Positions 8,244 through 18,380 of a stretch of 64,000 nt of DNA are shown here, piece by piece. Position 1 is the first letter of the stretch, and the number at the start of each line of letters is the position of its first letter. The DNA is from Paraburkholderia youngii (GTDB lineage Bacteria > Pseudomonadota > Gammaproteobacteria > Burkholderiales > Burkholderiaceae), in contig NZ_JAALDK010000003.1 in NCBI RefSeq assembly GCF_013366925.1, forward strand, positions 372,001 through 436,000. Reading direction: 5' to 3'. The notes beneath the pieces were generated by a model, which was not told where the DNA came from, searched no databases, and was given only the letters and a program-made list of their open reading frames with translations. Position numbers and translations under genes: made by a program.

Positions 8244-10238
8244 ATGGCAAAGGTTGATCCGTGCAATTCAGGTCCAGATACAGCTGCATCAGCGCCGAAA
8301 GCGTCGGCCCGGCGCGCATCGAAGAGCAAGGCAACCGCAGGCCTGCTGCCGGTGGATACAGTGTCGCCGGACGAAGAGCAGCAGCGTCAGATGCGCGCAC
8401 TCATTCAGCTCGGCAAGAAGCGCGGCTACCTGACTCATGCCGAAATCAACGATCACCTGCCGGACAACTTCGCGCAGACCGCTGCCATTGAAACCATTGT
8501 CAGCACCTTCAATGACATGGGCGTCGCGGTCTACGAACAGGCGCCTTCAGCGGAGGTGCTGCTTATGAACGATGCGGCGCCGGCAACCATGTTGGATGAC
8601 CAGGCCGACGAGGAGGCGGAAGTGGCGCTTTCCACCGTCGATTCGGAATTCGGGCGTACGACCGATCCCTTCCGCATGTATATGCGTGAAATGGGCGCGA
8701 CCGGATTGTTGACTCGCGCGGGTGAGATCGAGATTGCGAAGCGAATCGAAGGCGGCCTCCAGGAAATGATCCGGACGATTGCTGCGTGCCCGGTTACCGT
8801 CTCCGCGATCCTTCTGAGCGCGAAGCAGATTGAAGCCGGTGAACTGCGCATCGACGAACTGGTTGACGGTATCAATGAGGAAACCGAATCGGTCGAACAG
8901 TCGTCGACGGATTTCGCTGAAGCGCCGCACACCGAGCAGGCCACAGCTGACGATGACGACGACGACGGCGATGAGCACAGCGAGATTGAAGACCGGGACA
9001 CGGCGAGGGCGAACGAAGCGCGCCTGAAACAGCTCACGAGCGACAGCCTCGTTATTTTTGCCCGGGTGCGCGAGCTGTTCGAGCAGATTTCTGGTTCCCA
9101 TGCTGTGCAGGGTATGGGGCGGGTAGCTGGCGCGGACCTGCGTGAAGCGATCCAGCGCGAGTTGGCACCCATTCGCTTCACGGCGCGGACCATCGATCGG
9201 CTATGTAACGATGTGCAACAACAGGTCGCACAGGTGCGCGCAGTCGAGCGCCATATTCTGCAAATTGCTGTTGACCGATGCGGCATGCCGCGCGAGAAGT
9301 TCGTCAAGTCGTTTCCGGGACGCGAAACTGATCTCGCGTGGACTGAAAGGACGGCGGCGGCGTCGCGCGAGTACGGCGCCGCCCTCGAACGTAGTCTGCC
9401 GGCGATTCAGGCTGAACAGCGGAAGCTTCTCGATATCGAAACGAAGGTCGGACTGCCGTTGCAGCAGCTGAAGAAAATCAACCGGCAGATGATGGCGGCG
9501 GAGTCGAAGATGCGGCAGGCAAAGCGCGAGATGATCGAGGCCAACCTGCGCCTCGTGATCTCCATTGCGAAAAAATATGTGAACCGCGGCATGCACCTCC
9601 TGGATCTCATCCAGGAAGGAAATATCGGCCTGATGAAAGCCGTCGACAAATTCGAATACCGACGCGGCTGGAAATTTTCAACTTATGCGACCTGGTGGGT
9701 GCGGCAGGCAGTCACGCGTTCGCTTGCGGATCAGGCTCGCACGATCCGGATTCCTGTTCACATGATGGAGTCGATCAACAAGCTGAACCGGATTTCCCGC
9801 GAGATCCTGCAACAAACCGGACGCGAGGCTCATCCTGCGGTGTTGGCGCAGCGCATGGAATTACCGGAAGAGAAGGTTCGCGCCATGTTGAAGATTGGAA
9901 GGCAGCCCTTATCGCTTGAGACGCCAGTGGGTGACGATGCTGATGCGACACTTGGCGATATGATCGAAGATCCGACGGCGACGTCGCCCGCCGATGCGGC
10001 CGTGCAGGCGAATCTGCGCGCCGCGATCAATACGGCGCTCGACGCATTGTCGCCGCGTGAAGCGAAGGTCTTGCGGATGCGTTTCGGGATCGATACCGCA
10101 TTTGACTGTACGCTTGAGGAACTGGGCAAACAGTTTGACTTGACACGCGAACGGATCCGGCAGATCGAAAGCAAGGCGATGCGAAAACTGACGCATCCGA
10201 ACCGCACCGCCAAGCTACGACCATTTCTCGACCATTAA
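8244..10238 (+). CDS. RpoD-like group 1/2 sigma-70 factor, divergent paralogue
   Basis: The 664-residue protein has the full primary-sigma layout. Region 1.1 lies at about 40-90 ([20 protein letters not shown]). Region 1.2 is marked by [12 protein letters not shown] non-conserved insert is interrupted by a run of acidic residues ([16 protein letters not shown]). Region 2 starts at about 430 ([36 protein letters not shown]), region 2.4 is near 500 ([15 protein letters not shown]), and region 4 has the [23 protein letters not shown] at about 622-645. ATG at 8244 has AGGAG six bases upstream. It differs from the housekeeping RpoD of this group at many normally fixed positions, for example MHLLDLIQ for LQFLDLIQ. 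It is therefore more likely a second RpoD than the main one. The flanking gene is convergent. Confidence 0.9.
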   Translation: MAKVDPCNSGPDTAASAPKASARRASKSKATAGLLPVDTVSPDEEQQRQMRALIQLGKKRGYLTHAEINDHLPDNFAQTAAIETIVSTFNDMGVAVYEQAPSAEVLLMNDAAPATMLDDQADEEAEVALSTVDSEFGRTTDPFRMYMREMGATGLLTRAGEIEIAKRIEGGLQEMIRTIAACPVTVSAILLSAKQIEAGELRIDELVDGINEETESVEQSSTDFAEAPHTEQATADDDDDDGDEHSEIEDRDTARANEARLKQLTSDSLVIFARVRELFEQISGSHAVQGMGRVAGADLREAIQRELAPIRFTARTIDRLCNDVQQQVAQVRAVERHILQIAVDRCGMPREKFVKSFPGRETDLAWTERTAAASREYGAALERSLPAIQAEQRKLLDIETKVGLPLQQLKKINRQMMAAESKMRQAKREMIEANLRLVISIAKKYVNRGMHLLDLIQEGNIGLMKAVDKFEYRRGWKFSTYATWWVRQAVTRSLADQARTIRIPVHMMESINKLNRISREILQQTGREAHPAVLAQRMELPEEKVRAMLKIGRQPLSLETPVGDDADATLGDMIEDPTATSPADAAVQANLRAAINTALDALSPREAKVLRMRFGIDTAFDCTLEELGKQFDLTRERIRQIESKAMRKLTHPNRTAKLRPFLDH

Positions 10239-10397
10239 GGCGCTGACGCGTGTATTGGAGGCTTGTGCCGTTTCGAAGGGGGGGCGTGAGCAGTCAGTTG
10301 TCGACCGGATAGTTGCGGTCCGATACCTCTGGGTCAGGGCGGGCCCGATGCGCGTCGGGCTCCGCGGGACAGTGTGTCATCGTCCGCTAGCGCCGAC

Positions 10398-11780
10398 TCA
10401 CAACAGGACTGCCTGCTGCAAAAGTTCCAGAGCCTCCAATTCGTCCAGCCGTCCTGTGCGCGCCTTTCCTGCCAACGTCTTGATCAATGCTTCCGCGATT
10501 GGCGCGATGCCGTGGAGATTTTCCAGACTGGTGACCGAAGCGGGGAGTGGGACGAGGTTTTGCTGGGAGATTGCGGCGGGCTCAAGTGCCTCAGGGGTTG
10601 CCGATATGACTGTAGGCAGCTCGCCGTCATTTCCTTCAGAAGAGCGACCGGCGGCCTCGGCATGCGCATTGCTTATATGATCAGGCGGGCCGACGACCAT
10701 TGCCGTATTCTCATCTGCGACGTCCGCTGAAGCTGGCGAGACATTTTCCGGCTCGACCGGGACGCCCGTCCGCGCGCGCCGCGTGTGCGCCTTTGGATAT
10801 GCGGGTTTGCCTGGCGCACCTTTCTTCGTCGCCGGCTCGACCGACTCCTGTTGTGCAACGGATCCCCGACTACGCGAAGCAGGGGTCAGCAAACGTAACA
10901 CCGACTCGGGAATTTCCATTTCCGAGCGCGGTGTGTCCAGCCAGCCAGTCGGCAAACCAAGACGCTCCGTGAAACGGTTCGCCTCGGCATCGTCCATGCG
11001 CTTCTTGCCATATAGCCGATGGACGGTATTGGACTTAGTCATCGACATGACGACACCAAGGCGCGCCTTGGAGCCGTTGCGACCCGTGAGGACGTGGAGG
11101 TTCTGCCGTCGAATGTTTTCAAGCGTGGCGCTGTCGTCTAACGCCAGCGGTTGCTGCCGGGTCGCTTGAGAAGAGGCTCTGGGTTTCGATGATGAACGTT
11201 TTCCTGCCGCATGGGCGCCTGTCGGTCTGGTCAACTGGCCTCGACTCTTTTTGACGGTCGCCGGCGACCCGCCCGTTGCTTTCTTTGGCATTTTCGTTTC
11301 CTCGGACAGGTTGTCTGCAAGAATGGATTGTTGGCCGCCGTTCGGGGCGGAAGCCGGTATGCGCGTTTGAGACGCAACCTCGGGCTCGCTGTCTGTTTTG
11401 ATAAAGTCGAGCGGTGACTTCAGACGGGCGATGGTTTCGGGCGCGAGGGCAGGATGGGGCTGGTCAAAGAAACCATGCGGCAGTCCAAGCGTGGTTTCCA
11501 TATGAAAAGCGGTCTCGGGCGTGAATCTTTCACCCTTCATCAATTCAGCAACTCGCGTCATGTTCGAGTCGAGTCCGAGCGCGATATTCTCTGCACCCAC
11601 CGCATCGACGAGAAACTGGAACGACCGTGTTTTGAAGATCGACGCAGTCTGAGTGGGGTCTCGAGGAGGCGCCTTCACGTATGGTTGTCCCGGCCGGTTG
11701 GATGGAGACTTTTTCGCGTGGCGAGGTTGGCGTTGTCCGCTGTCCCGAGGTCCCGCAAATCGTCCGCGGGGTTGATCCAT
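10398..11780 (-). CDS. Putative DNA-binding protein with two XRE-like segments
   Basis: This 460-residue protein has two related segments. The first, at about 50-108, ends in METTLGLPHGFFDQPHP. The second, at about 225-285, ends in TERLGLPTGWLDTPRSE. Both resemble the compact Cro/XRE-like helix-turn-helix seen in many Burkholderia regulators, which end in 'LGLPxGWLD'. The linker between and the C-terminal 170 residues are rich in Ser, Ala, Lys and Pro and probably disordered. A GGAG lies 10 bases before the ATG. It is convergent with the sigma factor gene, with 159 bases between the stops. A nucleoid or regulatory role is inferred, not shown. Confidence 0.6.
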   Translation of the reverse strand: MDQPRGRFAGPRDSGQRQPRHAKKSPSNRPGQPYVKAPPRDPTQTASIFKTRSFQFLVDAVGAENIALGLDSNMTRVAELMKGERFTPETAFHMETTLGLPHGFFDQPHPALAPETIARLKSPLDFIKTDSEPEVASQTRIPASAPNGGQQSILADNLSEETKMPKKATGGSPATVKKSRGQLTRPTGAHAAGKRSSSKPRASSQATRQQPLALDDSATLENIRRQNLHVLTGRNGSKARLGVVMSMTKSNTVHRLYGKKRMDDAEANRFTERLGLPTGWLDTPRSEMEIPESVLRLLTPASRSRGSVAQQESVEPATKKGAPGKPAYPKAHTRRARTGVPVEPENVSPASADVADENTAMVVGPPDHISNAHAEAAGRSSEGNDGELPTVISATPEALEPAAISQQNLVPLPASVTSLENLHGIAPIAEALIKTLAGKARTGRLDELEALELLQQAVLL

Positions 11781-12009
11781 AAAATGTGGCTCCGTGCGAT
11801 CGTTGATGTTTTGGCTCGTGAATTATAGACGAGAGGCAATGTTCGCATCGGATGCGCCAGCCTGCCGATATAGGGACGGTATACGAGCCGGAAGCGAGCT
11901 TCGGGACCGCAACGATGAGCATGGGTGGGTTCAACGAATCTACCTTGGCCGTGGCCGCCCATCGATCTGCAATGCGAAAACGATCGCAATCGGGCACCCA
12001 TCTATGCCG

Positions 12010-12310
12010 CCAAGGCGCGATGTTCAGATATCGGCGCGCACTGTGTCTGTATCAGACGCCGGAGAATTCGCGCATCGGACTGTCTGCGTTGCAGCAGGAC
12101 ATGCCGACGCAGCATTGCTGCCCAGCATAGTTCGACGGCATCCCGACGCGCCGCAATGACATTGCGTACAGCATCTGGGTGTCGTCGGCCGCCGCCTCGT
12201 CGACTGATAGAGCGTAGTCGATAAGAAGCTCGCCGCCGGTTCGATATGGACGCGAGCGTGAATGAACACCCGGTCGCCCGTTTCGATGGCTTCGCTGCTG
12301 CAAAGACGGG
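12010..12310 (-). pseudogene. SET-domain protein (lysine methyltransferase) remnant
   Basis: On the minus strand one frame gives EAIETGDRVFIHARVHIE. A second gives GGELLIDYALSVDEAAADD with QMLYA. A third gives CHCGASGCRRTMLGS. In order these make the end of a SET domain (RVFIHA..IxxGxELxIDY) followed by a post-SET cysteine cluster (CxCGAxxCRxTML). At least two frameshifts separate the parts and the N-terminal half is not clear. An ATG at 12482 starts MTTPHAKVAIVVTR, which may be the original beginning. Bacterial SET proteins of this form are common in Burkholderia. Confidence 0.55.
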
Positions 12311-12523
12311 CTCCGGTCTCGAACCTTGGTGGGTGGGTATTTTCAGGGATTTCGGAAATATTCCGGGGTTTCCATCCAACACCCGATCCAACAGTCGGCC
12401 CGGAAGCGCGAGATTACTTACCCCCAACCGCCGTCCGAACTCGTGTCACCACGATGGCTACTTTCGCATGAGGGGTGGTCATCCGTCCGCCGAGCTGTCC
12501 TCAAGCGCCTGGCGATAAACAGG

Positions 12524-12772
12524 CTAACCTGAAATCGAAAGCGAACTCGGGATACAGACGCTGAAACTCGTCCCGTGCCCGGTTGATTTAACACCTATTG
12601 TTCCGGGATGGGCCTTGGCAATGCAGCGGCAGTGTAGAGGCCAAGGCCCATGCCTGCCGCAGTCCCCGCCAGATTGTGAGGGATCGCTCGTGTCATCGGA
12701 TCAAACAGCGTAGGCAGCGCTCTTTCCGGTATCTGGTTAACGCGGATGAAAACGGTTGGTGCTGGTCGCGCT
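12524..12772 (-). pseudogene. Histidine kinase HATPase remnant
   Basis: The minus strand reads RALPTLFDPMTRAIPHNLAG and then GMGLGLY, the F and G2 boxes of a HATPase_c domain. After a frameshift it continues IAKAHPGTIGVKSTGHGTSF and SVCIPSSLSISG, ending at a stop at 12524. This is the last part of a two-component or hybrid sensor kinase. The dimerisation domain, N box and sensor are missing, so it cannot work. Confidence 0.55.
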
Positions 12773-12804
12773 CTGCCACGCGGCGGAGGGCGACCAGCGA
12801 TCGC

Positions 12805-15800
12805 CTAGGCGCACGCGACGCCTCCGAACGCAGGAAACCCGGATCGCGATTTGTCGCTGCTGGTCAGGCGCCGATCCAACGCCGCAGCCACGACCTGCAC
12901 ATTCGGCTCGGCGATCATCTCGAAGTGGTCGCAAGACACATCGACGACATCCAGCCCGCCGCGAGCGACGTGCTGCCACAGCGTCAACTGATTATTACGG
13001 TAAGACAGCGTGGACGTCGCGTGCACATAGACGATCGGTCCAGCGTGATAGGGCCTTGGCCGATACGTCGTCATCGCTACCCGTAACGTCTCGCGCACCG
13101 TCCGTAGTGCCGGCGGCATCATCGCGTTGTGGCTGTTTGGGCGGTGTGCCATGCGTCCATTGCGCATGCGCAAATAATCTACGACATTCGCGAGTCTGTC
13201 CTTCACGTAGTGCGTAAGTTGCGCCTTGGGGACGGCGCGCAGCCTGCGCCAGTGCCAGCCCAGGAAGTCACGGTTGTGCCGCAGCCAGGCCCGCCACGGG
13301 AGGCAACGCTCGTGCGCATAGGTATCGATCAGGCACAGCAATTCCATTTGCTCGCCGGCGCGGCTTAGCTGTTGCGCAATCTCGACCGCAATCAATCCGC
13401 CGAACGAGTAGCCCGCCACCGCGTAGGGTCCCGTCGGTTGCACGCTGCGCATCTGTCCGATGTAGCTGGCCGCGATGTCGTGAACGCGCCGTTGTGCCGG
13501 CTGCTCGCCGTCGAGGCCTCGTGCCTGCAGCCCGAACATCGGGCGCGGCGTCTGCATCGCCGCGATGAGCGCCGAGCATTCCATGACGGTGCCGCTCACC
13601 CCGTGTACCAGGAAGAGCGGTGTACCCGTGCCAGCTCGTATCGGTACGACCGTCGGCGAAGATTGCGGCACTCCGGGCTCGTCGATTGCCGCGGCGAGGC
13701 GCGCAATGGTCGGTGCGATGAATAGTGTCGCGAGCGGCAGCGTGCGCCCCGTCGACTCATTCACACTGGCAAGTAATCTCGCCGCCAGCAACGAATTGCC
13801 ACCTAGTTGGAAGAAGTTGTCGTCGCGACCGATCGGAGCTATGTCGAACAGTCTTTCCCACTGCGACTGCAAGTGCCGTTCGAGATCCTCCCGGGACTGG
13901 CCCACCGGCGCCAGTTCGCGCGTTGCCGAGTTCAGCGCCGGGTGACGCCGAATCGCGTCCAGACACTCGGGATTGCGCAGCGCCGCCGTGTTGCGCACCG
14001 GCAGGCCGCTGATCGCGTTGCGTGCGGCCGCTTCCGACGGCTTGCCATTGTGCGTAACCGGCAACGCATCGACGGCGATGATGCGGTCGGGCACGTGCGC
14101 CGGAGATGTGCGACGTGCAAGGTCGCGGCGCACACGGGCGGCCAGCGCTGCGTTCAGCTCGAAGCCTTCGCGCAGCACGAGCATCAACACCGTACGCTGA
14201 TCCGTTGGGGCTGCGTTCGAAGAGCCAGCCGTCATATTGCGCAACGACTGCTGAACGACCATCGCGTCGCGGATTTCCTCGATGTCATCCAGTACGCGAT
14301 AGATCTCGACCGGCCCGACGTTGACGCCGCGCACGTTCAGGACGCCATCGGTGCGGCCATGCAGTCTCGCAGTGCCTTGCGGCGAAAACTCGATCAGATC
14401 GCCGTGAGTCCAGACGCCCGGATTGCTCGCGAAATAGGCGGCGTGAAAGAGGGTGCCGTCCGTGTCGCCGAAGAAGCCGAGTGGACGTGACGGAAACGGG
14501 TTTGCGCACACCAGTTCGCCGATCCCGTCGACGGACTCGCCCTGCGAGCGGGCCTGAACGTCAAGCGCAAGACTCTTGCATTGGGCTTCGCCTGCGTAGA
14601 CCGGCAGGTTGGGATTGCCTAGCACAAAGCAGCCGATGATGTCCGTGCCGCCCGAAATCGACTGCAAAGGCAGCGGCTTCACGTGATCACGCACCCAAGT
14701 GAACTGTGGGTCGAACAGTACTGCGGCCGTCGACATCATCGCGCGCAGGGCGCTTAGATTGAACTGCCGCCCTGGCATCAGCCCAGCGTCTTCGCTCATC
14801 TTCAGATAAGCGGGGCTTGTGCCGAACACCGTGGCGCGCTCGTCGGCAACAAGGCGCCATAGCGTATCGACCGTCGAGATCGGGCCATCATAGGTGACGA
14901 TTTCGACGCCGGACGCAAGCGCCGACAACTGCCAGTTCCACATCATCCATGCGCAGGTGGTATGGAAGTACATCCGGTCGCCGGCCCGCAGATCGCTATG
15001 CAGCCGATGCTCCTTCAGGTGTTCCAGCAAAGTGCCGCCCGCACCGTGCACGATGCACTTGGGCTTGCCGGTGGTGCCCGACGAGAACATGACAAAAAGC
15101 GGGTGGTTAAACGGGAAGCGCCGCCATTCGAACGATGCGGCGTCGCTGTGCTCGACCAGTTCATCGAGCGAATAGATTCGTTGCTTGACCGCATCTGGTA
15201 GGGCGCCGTCGTCGAGACGGACAATACATTCCAGCGACGGCAAAGCAGCCGCCAGCTCGCCGATCTTGGTCGCGACCGGTACGCCCGTGTCGAAAGTCTG
15301 CGCCGCTGCGTGCGCGAACAGCAGGCGCGGCGAGAGCGGTGTGAAACGATCGAGGAGCGTCTCGACACCCATCTCCGGTGCAGCCGTCGACAGCGTTGCA
15401 CCGAGCGCGGTGACCGCCAGCGCAGTGACGACCGCTTCAGCGTCGTTGCGCATCACACACACTACGCGATCCCCCTGGCGCAGTCCCAATTCCGTGAGTG
15501 CATGCGCGAGACGCGATACGCGATCGCGCAGCTCACCGCGAGTCAGATGTACTCGCCGGCCATCGGCGTGACAGGCTGTCAGCGCAGGTGCCTCGGCCCT
15601 TGCTACCGACAAGCTCAAGAGGTTGTCGGCGTAATTCAGTTCGAGTTCCGGGAAGAACTGTGCGTGCTCGCATTCGTCGCCGACGCACACGGGTTTGAGA
15701 CTGCCGGACCAGTCAAGACCTTCAGACCATTGCACGAAGACTTGCCAGAACGTTCGATATGCCCGTACCGAGAAATCGTGCAGCGTTTCGTAGCTGTCGA

Positions 15801-15948
15801 AGATCTGGCCCGTGTGCGCCTGCAAGGCCGCGGTGAACGCGGTCATTTGAGAAGTGGCGGCGCACTCGGGGGTATTGGTGAAAATGGGGGCGCGTTCCGG
15901 GATTGCACCGGGGTAAGGCGACGCACAGGGCAATTGCAGGCGATCCAT
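12805..15948 (-). CDS. Three-domain A-T-TE enzyme with acetoacetyl-CoA-synthetase-like adenylation domain
   Basis: The protein has 1047 residues. Residues 1-650 are an ANL adenylation domain. WSEGLDWSGSL and LNYADNLL near 75-112 resemble acetoacetyl-CoA synthetase, the P-loop FSSGTTGKPK lies at 288-297, THGDLIEF and GRTDGVLNVRG lie near 490-520, and the C-terminal lysine motif is VTHNGKPSE. A carrier domain follows, with DDNFFQLGGNSLLAARLL (phosphopantetheine serine near 720). A thioesterase is last, with GYSFGG (serine near 848) and CDHFEMI (histidine near 1004). There is no condensation domain. I chose ATG at 15948 because GGGAGGAA lies just upstream. It should activate a carboxylic acid, tether it and release or join it. 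A-T-TE enzymes such as furanone or quinone synthetases do this with alpha-keto acids. The substrate is not known. No tailoring genes or phosphopantetheinyl transferase are adjacent. Confidence 0.85.
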   Translation of the reverse strand: MDRLQLPCASPYPGAIPERAPIFTNTPECAATSQMTAFTAALQAHTGQIFDSYETLHDFSVRAYRTFWQVFVQWSEGLDWSGSLKPVCVGDECEHAQFFPELELNYADNLLSLSVARAEAPALTACHADGRRVHLTRGELRDRVSRLAHALTELGLRQGDRVVCVMRNDAEAVVTALAVTALGATLSTAAPEMGVETLLDRFTPLSPRLLFAHAAAQTFDTGVPVATKIGELAAALPSLECIVRLDDGALPDAVKQRIYSLDELVEHSDAASFEWRRFPFNHPLFVMFSSGTTGKPKCIVHGAGGTLLEHLKEHRLHSDLRAGDRMYFHTTCAWMMWNWQLSALASGVEIVTYDGPISTVDTLWRLVADERATVFGTSPAYLKMSEDAGLMPGRQFNLSALRAMMSTAAVLFDPQFTWVRDHVKPLPLQSISGGTDIIGCFVLGNPNLPVYAGEAQCKSLALDVQARSQGESVDGIGELVCANPFPSRPLGFFGDTDGTLFHAAYFASNPGVWTHGDLIEFSPQGTARLHGRTDGVLNVRGVNVGPVEIYRVLDDIEEIRDAMVVQQSLRNMTAGSSNAAPTDQRTVLMLVLREGFELNAALAARVRRDLARRTSPAHVPDRIIAVDALPVTHNGKPSEAAARNAISGLPVRNTAALRNPECLDAIRRHPALNSATRELAPVGQSREDLERHLQSQWERLFDIAPIGRDDNFFQLGGNSLLAARLLASVNESTGRTLPLATLFIAPTIARLAAAIDEPGVPQSSPTVVPIRAGTGTPLFLVHGVSGTVMECSALIAAMQTPRPMFGLQARGLDGEQPAQRRVHDIAASYIGQMRSVQPTGPYAVAGYSFGGLIAVEIAQQLSRAGEQMELLCLIDTYAHERCLPWRAWLRHNRDFLGWHWRRLRAVPKAQLTHYVKDRLANVVDYLRMRNGRMAHRPNSHNAMMPPALRTVRETLRVAMTTYRPRPYHAGPIVYVHATSTLSYRNNQLTLWQHVARGGLDVVDVSCDHFEMIAEPNVQVVAAALDRRLTSSDKSRSGFPAFGGVACA

Positions 15949-16041
15949 ATTTCCTCCCATGCAAATGGATTTAAGATGCCCGTTTATAGTCAAATTAATG
16001 CTATTGAGCCGCCTTCTTTTTCTATTTGCGAAAACGTACTT

Positions 16042-16341
16042 TTAGAAGCGTTTATTGGGCACCTGAACCTTGATAAAAGCACTGTAACCTGGCACGCCGG
16101 AGAACGGTGCTAAAAGGTAAATTTGCCAACGCTTTTCGCGTACGTGTTGCTTCAGATCAATCTTCCCGTACGCTCTCAAACGGGCAAGCACGCGGGAAAA
16201 TGCGCCGACCATCTGAACCCAATTGATCCCTTTAGCATGGAGGCCCGGATGCCGCGGCTCATAGAAGGTGACGATCACCGGGAGGCGGCGAGGCCAATCC
16301 AAAGGCGTCTCAATTGCCCAAAGATAGCGCTGTATGACCAT
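16042..16341 (-). CDS. Hypothetical protein of about 99 residues
   Basis: The frame reads MVIQRYLWAIETPLDWP at its start and FSGVPGYSAFIKVQVPNKRF at its end, with the aromatic and basic content of a globular protein. GGGAGG lies directly before the ATG with no gap, so the true start may be upstream, though no better codon is visible. No family recognised. Confidence 0.35.
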   Translation of the reverse strand: MVIQRYLWAIETPLDWPRRLPVIVTFYEPRHPGLHAKGINWVQMVGAFSRVLARLRAYGKIDLKQHVREKRWQIYLLAPFSGVPGYSAFIKVQVPNKRF

Positions 16342-16906
16342 CCTCCCGATTGGGACGCGGTGTAAGCGGGTGTCAACGGGAGATGAAGCGGTGACACAAC
16401 TGGCTCAAGCACGCGACGAGTCTTGTCCAATTCAATTTTCGGCGCTTGCGCCGCTTCCAGTACGCGAGGTCGAGCGTGCTCGCCAAATCTGTCAGCAAAC
16501 GAATCTGTATTATCCACCGACGAGATCCTTGGATTAACCTAAACTACCGCAGGTAAAAATTCGTTATCCATCACCTTGCATTTTACCGGACGGTACGGGT
16601 CTAAACTTTGACTTAATGAAACAATGGATGCATCCAATGCGTCGTTGCAGTGAGGAAGACCGATTATGGTCGCGTTGGAATAATATTTGAACTGTTGCTA
16701 ATATATTAGGTCGTTACGTTATTGACTTTGGCCTGACCCACGAAGAGTTCCTGAGGTGTTAGTGACATCAAAGTCAACTACATGTTCGCGCAGACATCGA
16801 CAGGGTGGAGCTTGCCAGAGTGACGAAGAGCGCGGGCTTTCACCAAGGCCAAGGAGGAATTTAGCCAGCTACCTCAAGGACTAAATTAACTGCCGCTGTG
16901 CCCGAT
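16342..16906. other. Intergenic stretch without recognisable genes
   Basis: The central part (about 16540-16760) is AT-rich compared with the neighbours. No protein, RNA gene or repeat could be identified. Confidence 0.4.
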
Positions 16907-18163
16907 TCACGACTGAATGCGAGACGCCAGTGCTCTGAAGCGAGCAATGAGGGCCGCTGCGGGCATGGCTTTGCCATAGAGGTAGCCCTGCAAGTAGTCG
17001 ATGCCCATGTCCTTCAAAGCGTGCGCCACCGAGGCGGTCTCAACGCCTTCAGCAACCAGACGAAGGTTGAGTGTCTTGGCCGCTCCGACCAACGCTTTGA
17101 CCACGACTCGCGAAGTCTGGTCGACCTCAATTGCCTGGACGAACGAACGGTCCAGCTTGACCGTCGATATTGGGAAGGACGTCAGGTAGGTCATGTTCGC
17201 AAAGCCGGTGCCGCAGTCATCCAACGAGATGCGAACCCCCGTGGCCACAATCCGGTGCAGAATCGCCGGGTCTCCTCGACATCTAGCACCATCGCGCCTT
17301 CAGTCAATTCCAGTGAGAGCCGCCCGGGATGCACACCCGTTTCGGCGAGCGCGCGCGAGGATGTCTTCGAAATCATCGTGCTCGAGCTGGCGTGGGCTGA
17401 CGTTCACGCTCATGAAGAGTTTGTCCAGCCCTGCCTTTTTGAATTGCTGCAACTGCGCGAGTGCTTCGCGTAACGTGAACGCACCCAGCTCAATGAAAAA
17501 GCCACTGCGCTCAGCCACTGGAACGAAGTCTACCGGCGAAACAAAGGTGCCGCTGGGCTGCCGCCACTGCATTAGCGCCTCGCAACCCTTAAGCTCGCCG
17601 TCGGGGCTCACCAAGGGTTGGTAGTACACCATGAACTCGCCGTTCCGGTACGCCGCCGTCAAGACTTCCTGCTCGGCCACCGCGCCCTGCGGCTCGTACT
17701 TAGCCAGCTTGTCCGTTTTCGAGAGGTCAAGCCCGACTATCCAAAGTTTGTGCGAGTCGACGGCCCGAAACACCTTCGCCTGAAACGGCACCCTGCCGCC
17801 ATTTTTCGCGCGGAACACCACCATCATTTCCGCCAGTTGGCCCGTGCGGGCGCGGCGAATCGCGTCCCGGAAGCGGGGCGCGCTGCTGACCTCGACGAGC
17901 GACACGACGTCGCGCCCCCGTGCGAGGGCGCCGGGCGCCATCATTGCAAATGCTCCTGCGCTGGCGTACTCAATTGCACCTTTTTCGGAGACGAGAAAGG
18001 CCGCGTCCGCCGCACACTCCGCGAAGTGAAAGTGAACGTTCAGTGCGCCGACCCAGGAGCGCTCCACCGAAAGCCGGCCCGCAGCGGGGCACGACCAGAC
18101 ATGAGTACGGTTCACGGGTGGCTTCCGACCGTTGATTTGTCTGACTATAACCCATTTCATCAC
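16907..18163 (-). pseudogene. PAS-EAL cyclic-di-GMP phosphodiesterase, frameshifted twice
   Basis: Three frames in order rebuild one protein. The first has a PAS-like part (FLVSEKGAIEYASAGAFAMM) and the start of an EAL domain: YYQPLVSP, CEALMQWRQP and SVNVSPRQLEHDDFEDIL. The second has GRLSLELTEGAMVLD. The third has ISLDDCGTGFANM, STVKLDRSFV, AEGVETA and GYLYGKAMP. The EAL metal and catalytic motifs are all present apart from DDFGTG reading DDCGTG. Breaks lie near 17305-17375 and 17200-17250. As sequenced, no full-length enzyme can be made. It would have degraded cyclic di-GMP. Confidence 0.8.
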
Positions 18164-18380
18164 TGTACCGCACAGAGCGGGGGCAACTCGCTGTCCGCCG
18201 GCCTGAGTACAACCAACGGCAACGTGGCATCACTGTCGACGTTGAAGTTGACGTTCGCTAAAGTCAGTTCTCTGGCCACAAGGCCAGCATCAACCACCAA
18301 ATGGGGTCATTGTTCCCGTCAACCCCTGTTTTGCCGCTATTCGGGTGAGGCCCACGTTTGAAGCGTAAGGTTGCAGGCGG

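Noticed and set aside
8531..9307. Open frame antisense to the sigma factor
   Set aside because: Serine- and arginine-rich shadow product; the plus-strand sigma factor explains the sequence.
12598..13086. 162-codon plus frame opposite the A-T-TE gene end
   Set aside because: Overlaps the thioesterase coding end and the kinase remnant in antisense; no motif.
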